Of a stretch of DNA of 50,699 nt, positions 32,237 to 41,100 are shown one piece after another. The stretch comes from Cyanobium gracile_A (GTDB taxonomy: Bacteria; Cyanobacteriota; Cyanobacteriia; PCC-6307; Cyanobiaceae): assembly GCF_034931305.1 (NCBI RefSeq), contig NZ_JAYGHY010000019.1:1-50699 (forward strand). Reading direction: 5' to 3'. The translations under genes and the position numbers were made by a program. The stretch's first letter is position 1, and the number at the start of each line of letters is the position of its first letter. The notes below the pieces were generated by a model that searched no databases, had not been told where the DNA came from, and saw nothing but the letters and a program-made list of their open reading frames with translations.

Positions 32237-33205
32237 ATGCGAAAACCCACTCTCCTGCTGGGCCTCACGGTGCTGATCACCGCCGGAGCCAGCTTCGCGG
32301 CGGCCAACCTGCTGCTGCGCAACGTCGCACCAGCCAGCCGCAGCGTGGCGGCGGCGCCGCCGCCCCTGCCGGGGGGTGTGGCCCTGGCGGAGCCGTCGCC
32401 GAAATTCGTGGGTGAAACGCGGGTGCTGGCGATGGAGGCGATCGATGCCACCGCCTGGGCGCCAATGAACCAGGCGCTGGTGCAACTGGCGCGCCGCTTC
32501 CTCGACTATCCCTTCAAGGGGTTCTCCCTTGATGGCGGCCCGAAGGAGCAGCTGGTGCTGGATCTCACCAACTTCGACTGTTTGCTGTTCGTGGAGCAGC
32601 TGCTGGCGCTGAGCAACAGCCGCAAGGTGGACACCCAGGACGAAGGGGTGGAGCGCTTCACGCAGCACGTGCGGCGGCTGCGCTATGTGGATGGCGAGGT
32701 GGACTACTGCCGGCGGCAGCATTACTTCAGCCGCTGGGCCGAAGCGGCGGAGCGCAACGGCTACGTGGTGAACCTCACCCCGTTCCTGCCGGGGGCGAGC
32801 AGCCGCACGGTGCCGCTCAACTTCATGAGCAACCACATCAAGAGCTACAAGCCGATGCAGCTGGCCCGCAACAGGCAGTGCATCACGGAGCTGGAGAAGG
32901 ATCTGGTGGTCAACCAGCCCTACATCCCGCTGGCGGCCCTGCCGGGGGTGCTGCCATCCCTACGCAGCGGTGACATCTTCGCGCTGGTGACCAAGGTGCC
33001 GGGGCTGGATGTGACCCACGTGGGCTTCCTGGAGAAGCGCGACGGGGTGATTGATGCGATCCACGCGGCGGAGGGGGCGGGGGTGATCCGCAGTGAGAAC
33101 TTCGCGAAATACGCGGGGCGGGTGCAGGACGTGATCGGGGTGGCGATTTATCGGCCGAGGCCGAATGATGGGGGGAAGGGGAGTGTGGCTAAGCCGGGGG
33201 GATGA
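32237..33205 (+). CDS. DUF1460 protein, amidase-like cysteine hydrolase (intact copy)
   Basis: A 322-residue protein with an N-terminal hydrophobic segment (LLLGLTVLITAGASFAAANLLL, signal or anchor). The DUF1460 domain belongs to the NlpC/P60-like N-acetylmuramoyl-alanine amidase superfamily. NFDCLLFVEQLLAL holds the likely catalytic Cys (~residue 115), and the likely His lies in GLDVTHVGFLEK (~258). Two GGAGCAGCTG copies at 32545-32554 and 32593-32602 bracket the cysteine region. A near-copy lies at 36551-37330. It probably acts on peptidoglycan; this is inference. Confidence 0.82.
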   Translation: MRKPTLLLGLTVLITAGASFAAANLLLRNVAPASRSVAAAPPPLPGGVALAEPSPKFVGETRVLAMEAIDATAWAPMNQALVQLARRFLDYPFKGFSLDGGPKEQLVLDLTNFDCLLFVEQLLALSNSRKVDTQDEGVERFTQHVRRLRYVDGEVDYCRRQHYFSRWAEAAERNGYVVNLTPFLPGASSRTVPLNFMSNHIKSYKPMQLARNRQCITELEKDLVVNQPYIPLAALPGVLPSLRSGDIFALVTKVPGLDVTHVGFLEKRDGVIDAIHAAEGAGVIRSENFAKYAGRVQDVIGVAIYRPRPNDGGKGSVAKPGG

Positions 33206-33353
33206 GGTCCACCTAACTAGCGGCAGGACGATGGAAGATGGTTGTAGGGCCGTCATCACCGCCCAAATTCCGTTCACGCTCCCTGTGCGGTGGAAACACC
33301 CAGCAGGGACCAGAGACCAGAGCGATGCGAATCCAGCGTTTCAGATCACCCCA

Positions 33354-33601
33354 TTAGCCCTCGCTACTGCGCAACTGGTCCGGTGGCGGCAGCTGGATGT
33401 GGTCTTCCAAGGGCTTGAAGTAGGCCCGCTCACCGCCCCTGTGGCAGCCACGAAACGCTCGGCACTCTCCAGCCGCACCGCCACCCGTACGGCATTGAAG
33501 ACGGAGCTGGTCTTGGCCGTGAGGTAGGCGCCTGGCTTGGTGGCCTCGGCGGCCGCCCCCTCGAACAGGCCGCTGATCGGCCCATCCGCCAAGAACGCCA
33601 A
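33354..33601 (-). pseudogene. Remnant of an ardC-like antirestriction (zincin) gene
   Basis: The minus strand first reads SVFNAVRVAVRLESAERFVAAT, then after a frame change GGERAYFKPLEDHIQLPPPD up to a TAA at 33354. The order FVAATG, then GGERA[YF]xP, then DxIQxPP is that of the ArdC/DUF1738 family just before its HExxH zinc motif, which is missing. A few codons are lost at the frame change. This is a decayed piece of a gene usually carried by plasmids and conjugative elements. The 5' end meets a transposase tail on the other strand near 33595. Confidence 0.5.
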
Positions 33602-33698
33602 GTTGCCGGCCTACCTGCGGTTCTATAACGGCCGCAGGAACCTGATGGCCCTCGGTGGCCTCGCCCCCAAGCAGCGGCTTGCTCAGCAGTTGACATGA
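33594..33698 (+). mobile_element. C-terminal remnant of an IS481-type transposase
   Basis: The plus strand reads PAYLRFYNGRRNLMALGGLA, then PKQRLAQQL and TGA at 33696. YxxxYNxxRxHxALGG(L)xP is the end of the DDE transposases of IS481/IS3-type elements. Only about 33 codons remain. No inverted repeats or target duplication were recognised. Confidence 0.6.
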
Positions 33699-36466
33699 CC
33701 AACCTGATGGAAAACCACCCATACCGCCCTGTGATCCTTCTCCAGACCAGGCGACGCTCAAAGGCCATCAGGCTGTCAACCGGGATCATTGCAGGGTTAT
33801 TTCTCATCAGCGCAGGCCACGGAAAGGCCGACGTCGTCATCGTCAACACGCCCAATGGCACAACCGGTGGATCGTTGCTGATTGACGGAACCGGACTCAT
33901 CAGCTCACCAAAATCGCTGATCTTCACAACGGGCAGAATTCCAAGCCAGATCAACACGCTGACGCTGGGCCTGAACCCCTTCAGCGTTGCAACGCCACTG
34001 CCGCTCACCACCAGCCTTGGGGTCTCGATCTGGTCCACAACAAGTAGCGGCGCAAACCCGGTGCCTTTGTCAGCCCTGACAGCCTCTCAGCGCCTGACTG
34101 CCACCATCGGCGCGCTGCGACAGCTCTACACGTTTGATTCCAGCAGCCTCGGCAGCCTCAGCTCCTTCACCCTCAATCCAGACACCACCTACGGGCTGAC
34201 GCTGTCTGGCCTTGTCGATGTCGCGATCAACGACCAGCCGAAATGGGGCAACACCGGCAATACGGGGGCGGGTAGAACTGAGCCCACTGGCCTCAATGGG
34301 TTCACCTACAACTCCTTCGCCATCAGTGAGGATGGGGGGCTGACGTGGTGCACGGCACAACCAGCCGCGAACCCCTGCGGATTTCCCTACAACGCGATCT
34401 TCCTGGATGTCAGGTTCCTGGGCGTCACCCCAGGCACCACCACCCCGGCCAGCGCTCCCTCCAGCCCCCTGCTGGCGGGCGGCACGGTGATCGTTGACCA
34501 GCCAGGCACGTTCCCAACGAATTACTTCCTGAGCAGCCTGGGTGGAACCATCGATATCAATGGCAAGATTTCGACCTTTACAGGCACGTTTTCCGGCAAC
34601 GGCCCCCTGACCTTCTCCAATAGCGCCAGTGGCGGCCAGACGAGTCTGGTCGGTCTGAGCACCTACACAGGGGCAACGACGGTGCAGCAGGGAGCAACCC
34701 TGGCCGTGAACGGTTCGATCGCCCCATCCTCAGGATTGACGGTGCAATCCGGCGGCACGATTGCTGGGTCCGGCCAACTCCCTGGCACCTCGATCGCCTC
34801 CGGTGGTGTGATCGCCCCGGGCAACTCGATCGGCACACTGACCGTCAACGGGAACTACAGCCTGAATGGGGGAACGCAGGCCATCCAGATCCAGGGTCCC
34901 CAGAGCGACCGCGTCGTCGTGACCGGGACGGTCACCGTCTTTTCGGGTACGACAGCGCTCAGTTCCTATGGCGGCGGCACGGCCTGGCCTGGATTTCGCT
35001 ACACGCTCCTCACCGCCAGTGATCCCTTCTCGACGCCCTTGGCCCTGGGGCTGGATGCCGCGTCGATCACCCCATCGGCGCTGCTGCAGTTCGGCACGGC
35101 CTTGATCCAGGAAGCCGATGGCAACCCCCGCACCTTCGACGTGCAGTGGCGCCCCAGGAACGGCAGTGGTGCGGTGGCTTCGGCGCTGCAGGCCTTGGGG
35201 GCTGCCGGTGGCAATGGCACCGCTGCCGCGGGGGTGTTCGATTCGGCCTTCAACCGCCTGGCCATCGCGGCGGCGGGCAATATCAATGCCACCGGGGCCG
35301 CGATCGGCAGCACGGGTTTCACCACAGGCCAGGCCATGGCGGCAGGGCTGAGCAGCGACCTTGTGTTCCGCCTGGCCAATCTGCTGGCCATTCCTTCCGG
35401 GGCCGGGCTGGAGCAGGCGGTGAATTCGATCACGCCGGAGTCCTATGCCGCGTTCCAGAGCGTGGGGCTCAATGTCCTGCGGCAGCAGCGGCAGACCCTG
35501 ATGGCCCAGGCCGGCGGTTGCCGGACGACGGGTTGGGTGATTGGTGGCACCACCCGGCGGAACGACGCGGCCTCCGCAGACAGGAAGAACGGGACACCGG
35601 TGTGCGTCTTCGCGACCGGGGGCAATGCCACCTCCACGATTGATAGCCGGGATGGGCTCTCGGGGTATGACGCCGCTATCGCCGGTGGCTTCTACGGCAT
35701 CGAAGTTCAACCCAGCCAGCAGTGGACGCTGGGAGGGGCCTATGGCTACGGCACAGCAGGGTTGAGCAACCTGGGGGCCGGCAGCAACAGCATCAGCTCC
35801 AACATCAACAGTGGCTCGCTCTATGGGGTCTACACATCCGATAGGGCCTGGACGATCAAGGGCCTGCTGGGATACGGCAATTACAACATCAATGGCCTCC
35901 GGCGCCTGATCGCGGTGGGCAATGGCAACGCGATCACCGGCGGCACAACAGCCCATGGCTACACCGCGGGGCTGCAGGCTGACTATGCGATTCCGCTCAG
36001 CAAGCCAACCGCCACGGTGCCGGTCACGCTCAAACCGCAACTGGGTGTGGCCTATGGGGCCTATCAGCAGGACGGCTTCAGCGAAAGCGGTGACCCGACC
36101 ATGAACCTGAACGTGGGGGGCCACACCAGCCACAGCCTGGTGGGAACGCTGGGCGCCGAGGTGACGGCCACGATTCCCCTGAATCCTGAGAGGAGCCAGC
36201 TGCTCAAGCCACGCGTCGCCGTGGCCTATCAGGTGGATGCACTGGGCGATCGCAATGGCAACAGTTCGCTGAACGCCAACCTGCCGGGAGCGGGCGTGAG
36301 CTTCAGCAGCACGGGGCAGAATCGCGGCATCAACGATCTGACGCTGAGCGGCAGCCTGGAGTACGACATCGCCAGCAAGGCGTCCTTGTATATCTCTGCC
36401 TCCTATGAAGTCTTTTCCACGGGTCGTCAGTTCGCCTATGGCGGTGGCGTGAAACTCAGCTTCTGA
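33695..36466 (+). CDS. Autotransporter (type V secretion) with beta-barrel domain
   Basis: A 923-residue protein. The signal peptide (~residues 25-46, IIAGLFLISAGHGKA) has an extended basic front. Residues ~46-250 look like a choice-of-anchor domain (VVIVNTPNGTTGGSLLI, SEDGGLTW). A short passenger with an autotransporter repeat follows (GLSTYTGATTVQQGATLAVNG, then GGVIAPGNSIGTLTVNGNYS). The barrel of ~270 residues ends YGGGVKLSF with the terminal Phe required for outer-membrane insertion. ATG 33695 lies inside the transposase remnant; ATG 33707 is an alternative start. It is bracketed by two DUF1460 copies. The binding target is unknown. Confidence 0.85.
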   Translation: MTNLMENHPYRPVILLQTRRRSKAIRLSTGIIAGLFLISAGHGKADVVIVNTPNGTTGGSLLIDGTGLISSPKSLIFTTGRIPSQINTLTLGLNPFSVATPLPLTTSLGVSIWSTTSSGANPVPLSALTASQRLTATIGALRQLYTFDSSSLGSLSSFTLNPDTTYGLTLSGLVDVAINDQPKWGNTGNTGAGRTEPTGLNGFTYNSFAISEDGGLTWCTAQPAANPCGFPYNAIFLDVRFLGVTPGTTTPASAPSSPLLAGGTVIVDQPGTFPTNYFLSSLGGTIDINGKISTFTGTFSGNGPLTFSNSASGGQTSLVGLSTYTGATTVQQGATLAVNGSIAPSSGLTVQSGGTIAGSGQLPGTSIASGGVIAPGNSIGTLTVNGNYSLNGGTQAIQIQGPQSDRVVVTGTVTVFSGTTALSSYGGGTAWPGFRYTLLTASDPFSTPLALGLDAASITPSALLQFGTALIQEADGNPRTFDVQWRPRNGSGAVASALQALGAAGGNGTAAAGVFDSAFNRLAIAAAGNINATGAAIGSTGFTTGQAMAAGLSSDLVFRLANLLAIPSGAGLEQAVNSITPESYAAFQSVGLNVLRQQRQTLMAQAGGCRTTGWVIGGTTRRNDAASADRKNGTPVCVFATGGNATSTIDSRDGLSGYDAAIAGGFYGIEVQPSQQWTLGGAYGYGTAGLSNLGAGSNSISSNINSGSLYGVYTSDRAWTIKGLLGYGNYNINGLRRLIAVGNGNAITGGTTAHGYTAGLQADYAIPLSKPTATVPVTLKPQLGVAYGAYQQDGFSESGDPTMNLNVGGHTSHSLVGTLGAEVTATIPLNPERSQLLKPRVAVAYQVDALGDRNGNSSLNANLPGAGVSFSSTGQNRGINDLTLSGSLEYDIASKASLYISASYEVFSTGRQFAYGGGVKLSF

Positions 36467-36550
36467 GCTGGAAGAGGGGGGTGCGCAGGCTGATACCCCC
36501 TCACCCATCAAGCTCCAGCCACTAGCGTCTCGCCACCGCTACCGGGATGT

Positions 36551-37330
36551 GTGGCACTGGGTGACCCGCCACCAGGATTCGTGGGGGAATCGCGGGCGCT
36601 GACGGTTGAGGCGATCGACGCCACCGCATGGGCGCCGATAAACCAGTCCCTGGTGAGCCTGGCGCGCCTCTACCTGGCCCTGCCGTTCCAGGGCCTCTCC
36701 CGCCATGGCGGCCCGAAGCAGAAGCTGCTGGCGCTGAGCAACAGCCGCAAGGTGGACACCCAGGACGAAGGGGTGGAGCGCTTCACGCAGCACGTGCGGC
36801 GGCTGCGCTACGTGGATGGCGAGGTGGACTACTGCCGGCGGCAGCATTACTTCAGCCGCTGGGCCGAAGCGGCGGAGCGCAACGGCTACGTGGTGAACCT
36901 CACCCCGTTCCTGCCGGGGGCGAGCAGCCGCACGGTGGCGCTCAACTTCATGAGCAACCACATCAAGAGCTACAAGCCGATGCAGCTGGCCCGCAACAGG
37001 CAGTGCATCACGGAGCTGGAGAAGGATCTGGTGCTGAACCAGCCCTACATCCCGCTGGCGGCGCTGCCGGGGGTACTGCCGTCGCTGCGCAGCGGCGACA
37101 TCTTCGGGCTGGTGACAAAGGTGCCGGGGCTGGATGTGACCCACGTGGGCTTCCTGGAGAAGCGCGATGGGGTGGTGGATGCGATCCACGCGGCGGAGGG
37201 GGCGGGGGTGATCCGCAGTGAGAACTTCGCGAAGTACGCGGGGCGGGTGCCGGATGTGATCGGGGTGGCGATTTATCGGCCCAGGCCGAATGATGGGAGG
37301 GAGGGGAGTGGGGCCAAGCCAGGTCAGTGA
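36551..37330 (+). pseudogene. Damaged second DUF1460 copy lacking signal peptide and catalytic cysteine
   Basis: The frame is open for 259 codons from GTG 36551, but the signal segment of the first copy is absent. Sixteen codons containing the catalytic NFDC motif are deleted: after GGPK the sequence goes directly to KLLALSNSRK. The deletion equals the 48 bases between two 10-base direct repeats in the intact copy, so replication slippage is the likely cause. The part 5' of the junction has diverged, while the part 3' of it is nearly identical to 32603-33180, pointing to recent gene conversion or duplication. Probably not an active hydrolase. Confidence 0.75.
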
Positions 37331-38186
37331 TACATATAGTTTCCAATGTGCACAAAGTTCATGAGACGACGCGAGAAAGCGGTGGGGAGTGTTTCACCCG
37401 CTACCTGAAGCGCCCAGAATCCACCACGCCTAATCGACGCTGGGAACACCACCAAAGGCGAGGGAGCATGATACGGATCAAAACCAGCGCATCAGATCAC
37501 CCCATCCGGACTGGTTGCATCCAGGACCGCCAAAAGCTGCTCCAAAACCTGTCGCACTGCAGGGCCGCGATCTGGGTGGTGCACCGCCGCGAAGACCCTC
37601 GCAGTGATGCGGGAATCAATCTCCTGCAAGCAGATCGTGCTGTCCATCAGCAGCTGTACGCCAATATCGGCGGTAGTGAAAGGCATAGTCATGGTGAGAC
37701 TGCCTACAGGGTTCCCAACGCCGGTCAAGGGCGTCAAAGTGGCGCAAGGGCTCTCAAGCGCCGAGCCCGATAGCAGACGAGGACATCCAGGCCGCAGAGG
37801 CTACAAAAGAGAATAATGAGCAGCCCTTCTCCAAATGAGTGAATTTCTATACCCGTAGCCAAGCATCATCGGGTCAAGCACATCAGCTCCCCAATGTATC
37901 AATTCAAATCAACTACTCTGCTATTGACCAGCTCCAATAAGCTCAGGCAGGCAATGATCACTTCGGCAGATGTGGATCCCCCAAGTGGATAAGGCTGGCT
38001 CGCGTTCTGCAATATGCCATTCACCGTGTGCCCTTACAGATCAGCACCAAAGAAAGCACTTGATCATAGAGAAAAGTGTACGTGTTCCCGGGGCTAACAC
38101 AATTGCTCATGGGGGGTTCATGCGGCATTATGGCACTGCAGACTGGCGGAAGCCTGGCCCACCTAAGTACTGCTTGTGATAAAGAG
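37331..38186. other. Gene-poor transition from GC-rich sequence into the low-GC defence island
   Basis: Base composition drops along this stretch. A minus-strand frame of 81 codons (37492-37737, containing DSTICLQEIDSRITARVF and VRQVLEQLLAVLDA) looks mildly protein-like but matches nothing known and is not called. From ~37810 the sequence is AT-rich and non-coding and should contain the promoter of the restriction gene. No repeats, tRNA or integrase were recognised. Confidence 0.4.
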
Positions 38187-41100
38187 ATGAGCATCCTCAC
38201 CATCCTCGCTGAATTCCGCGAAGCCGCGCTAAACAATCGTGACCTCGGTGACAAGTTCGAGCGACTCATCCGTCGCTACCTCGAACTCGACCCCCAATAT
38301 GCCGAACGATTCTCCAACGTTTGGCTTTGGAACGAATGGCCGCACAAGGGCGAGGTCGGCGATATCGGAATTGACATTGTTGCCGAAGAAGAAGCAACTG
38401 GCGACATCGTCGGAATCCAGTGCAAGTTCTACCTACCAGATCATCATCTCGCCAAAGCAGATATCGACTCATTTCTATCTGCCCTCGGGAAGAAGCAGTT
38501 CGCATCAGGCATAATTGTCTCTACCACTGATAAATGGGGATCAAACGTAGAGCACACAATCAAGGATCAGAGCAAACCCATCCAAAAGCTTCGTTTTCAA
38601 GATCTTGACGCCTCACCCGTGGACTGGTCGAGCTTCTCCCTGAACTCGATCAACAAGCTGAGGCTTTTGAAAAAGCGGAATCCTCGTCCTCACCAGCAAG
38701 CTGCAATTGCCGATGTGGAGGCCGGCTTCACCGAAAACGTTCGCGGCAAGCTGATCATGGCTTGCGGAACAGGGAAGACTTACACGTCTCTCGCAATCAC
38801 AGAAGCGATTGCCAAAGGTGGAAACGTTCTTTTCCTCGTTCCTTCGCTCGCATTGCTCGCCCAGACTCTCCGCGAGTGGACAGCATACTCTATGAAGCCC
38901 ATACACGCTATCGCAGTCTGTTCAGATGCAAACATAGGACGCCGTAAGCATAGGGACGACGAAAATACTGAGATAGACATTACCGACCTCGCCTTTCCGG
39001 CTACAACCAACACCAAAGCCCTTATCCGCCAGTGGGACGCCATTCAACGCAAGATCAAGAAGCGTAAGCAGTCCAAAGAAAACCGGGGTACGGCCGTCGT
39101 CTTCTCCACTTACCACTCCATTGCTTCGGTCCATGAAGCGCAAAAGGCCGGCCTTCCCGTCTTTGATCTTGTCATTTGCGACGAAGCGCACCGCACAACC
39201 GGAGTCACACTCTCAGAGCAAGACGAGTCGCATTTCGTCAGAATTCACAACAACGATTATATCCGGGCAGACAAGCGTCTCTACATGACAGCAACTCCAC
39301 GAGTCTATGGCGATGAGACGAAATCCAAGGCCGACGACGCCGAAGCCACGCTCTGCTCAATGGACGATGAGGCCCTCTATGGCCCCGAGTTCCACCGGCT
39401 CGGCTTTGGAGAAGCCGTTGAACGGAACCTCCTAACGGACTACAAAGTCCTTGTCCTTGCGGTAGACGAAGGCTATGCCGCCAAGGCCTTCCAGGCGCTA
39501 ATCACCGATGCCGACAACTCCCTAAAACTCGACGATGCCGTCCGAATCACAGGATGCTGGAATGGTCTCGCCAAAAAACTCGACCATACCACTGCTGACG
39601 AGGCAGAGCTATACGGTGACCTCGCCCCAATGCGCACCGCCGTCGCCTTCTCACGCTCCATCGCGGACTCCAAAGCATTCTGCACCTACTTTGAGGAACT
39701 CGTCAAGATCTACAAAGCTGACAACCCTGAAGAGGATAACCTTCTCGAAGTTCAAGCCGACCACGTCGATGGAGGCATGAACGCTATTTCCCGCGCCCAC
39801 AAGCTTGACTGGCTTAAGGAACCAGGCCCCGCCCTGCGTTGCCGCATCCTATCAAACGCCCGCTGCCTGTCCGAAGGCGTTGATGTTCCCAGCCTTGACG
39901 CCGTGATATTCCTCAATCCGCGAAATTCTGTCGTCGATGTCGTCCAGTCCGTCGGCCGCGTCATGCGCAAGGCAACTGACAAGCAATACGGTTACATCAT
40001 CCTTCCCATCGGAATCCCAGCCGGCGTTACCCCCGAGGAAGCACTCAGGGACAACAAAAAGTACGCAATCATTTGGCAGGTACTCCAAGCTCTCCGCTCC
40101 CACGACGATCGATTTAACGCCACCATCAACCAAATCGAACTGAACAAGAAGCCTCCAAAACAAATCGGCATCATCGGGATCGGTGAAGCTGACGTGAGTG
40201 GCGAGGCCAAAGACTCGAACCTGGATGCTGACGTCGCAGATAAGAAATCAATGGGTGCGGAGCAAACCGCCTTCGACTTCTTCCACCAGCTTCAGGAATG
40301 GAAGGACGCCCTCTACGCTCGTATCGTCAAAAAATGCGGAGAGCGGCGCTACTGGCACAAATGGGCAGAGGATGTAGCCAAGATTGCACAACGCCACACC
40401 GACCGCATCCAGCTCCTCCTCAAAGAAGGGGACCCAAGCCACGTCAGAGCGTTTGAACAATTCCTCTCCGGCCTCCACACAAATATCAACCCAGCCATCA
40501 CTCGAGGTGAAGCTGTCGAGATGCTTTCTCAGCACCTAATCACTAAGCCCGTCTTTGACGCCTTGTTCGCAGATTACGCCTTCTCAGACCACAACCCGGT
40601 CTCCCAAGCAATGCAATTGATGCTAGATGTCCTGAGCGATCAGGCCCTCGAAAAGGAGATTGCCAGCCTAGAGAAGTTTTACGCCTCGGTTCGCACCCGT
40701 GTGGCTGGGATTGACAATGCCGAAGGCAAACAAAAGGTAATTCTAGAACTTTATGACAAGTTCTTCTCTACTGCCTTCAAGAAATTGGCCGAGCGGCTCG
40801 GTATCGTTTATACGCCCGTCGAAGTAGTCGATTTCATAATCCAATCCATCGAAGATGTGCTCCAAGACGAATTCCAGACCTCTCTCAGCGCCAAAGATGT
40901 CCACATCATCGACCCCTTTACCGGCACTGGCACTTTTATCACCCGTCTCCTTCAGAGCGGCATCATCAAGCCGGAAGACCTCTACCGTAAGTACACCCAT
41001 GAACTCCACGCCAACGAGATCGTGCTTTTGGCTTACTACATCGCAGCAATCAATATTGAGGAAACCTACCACGCCCTTCAGCAAGAGGACGCCGAAGGCA

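Noticed and set aside
31556..32836. 426-codon minus-strand frame opposite the SDR and DUF1460 genes
   Set aside because: It spans two real genes on the other strand and the gap between them; no domain, His/Gln/Arg-rich composition.
34730..36511. 593-codon minus-strand frame opposite the autotransporter
   Set aside because: The plus strand has signal peptide, repeat and barrel features; the minus translation has none.
37492..37737. 81-codon minus-strand frame near the edge of the low-GC island
   Set aside because: Plausible amino-acid composition, but no family, no ribosome site and no conserved neighbour; kept only as a note.
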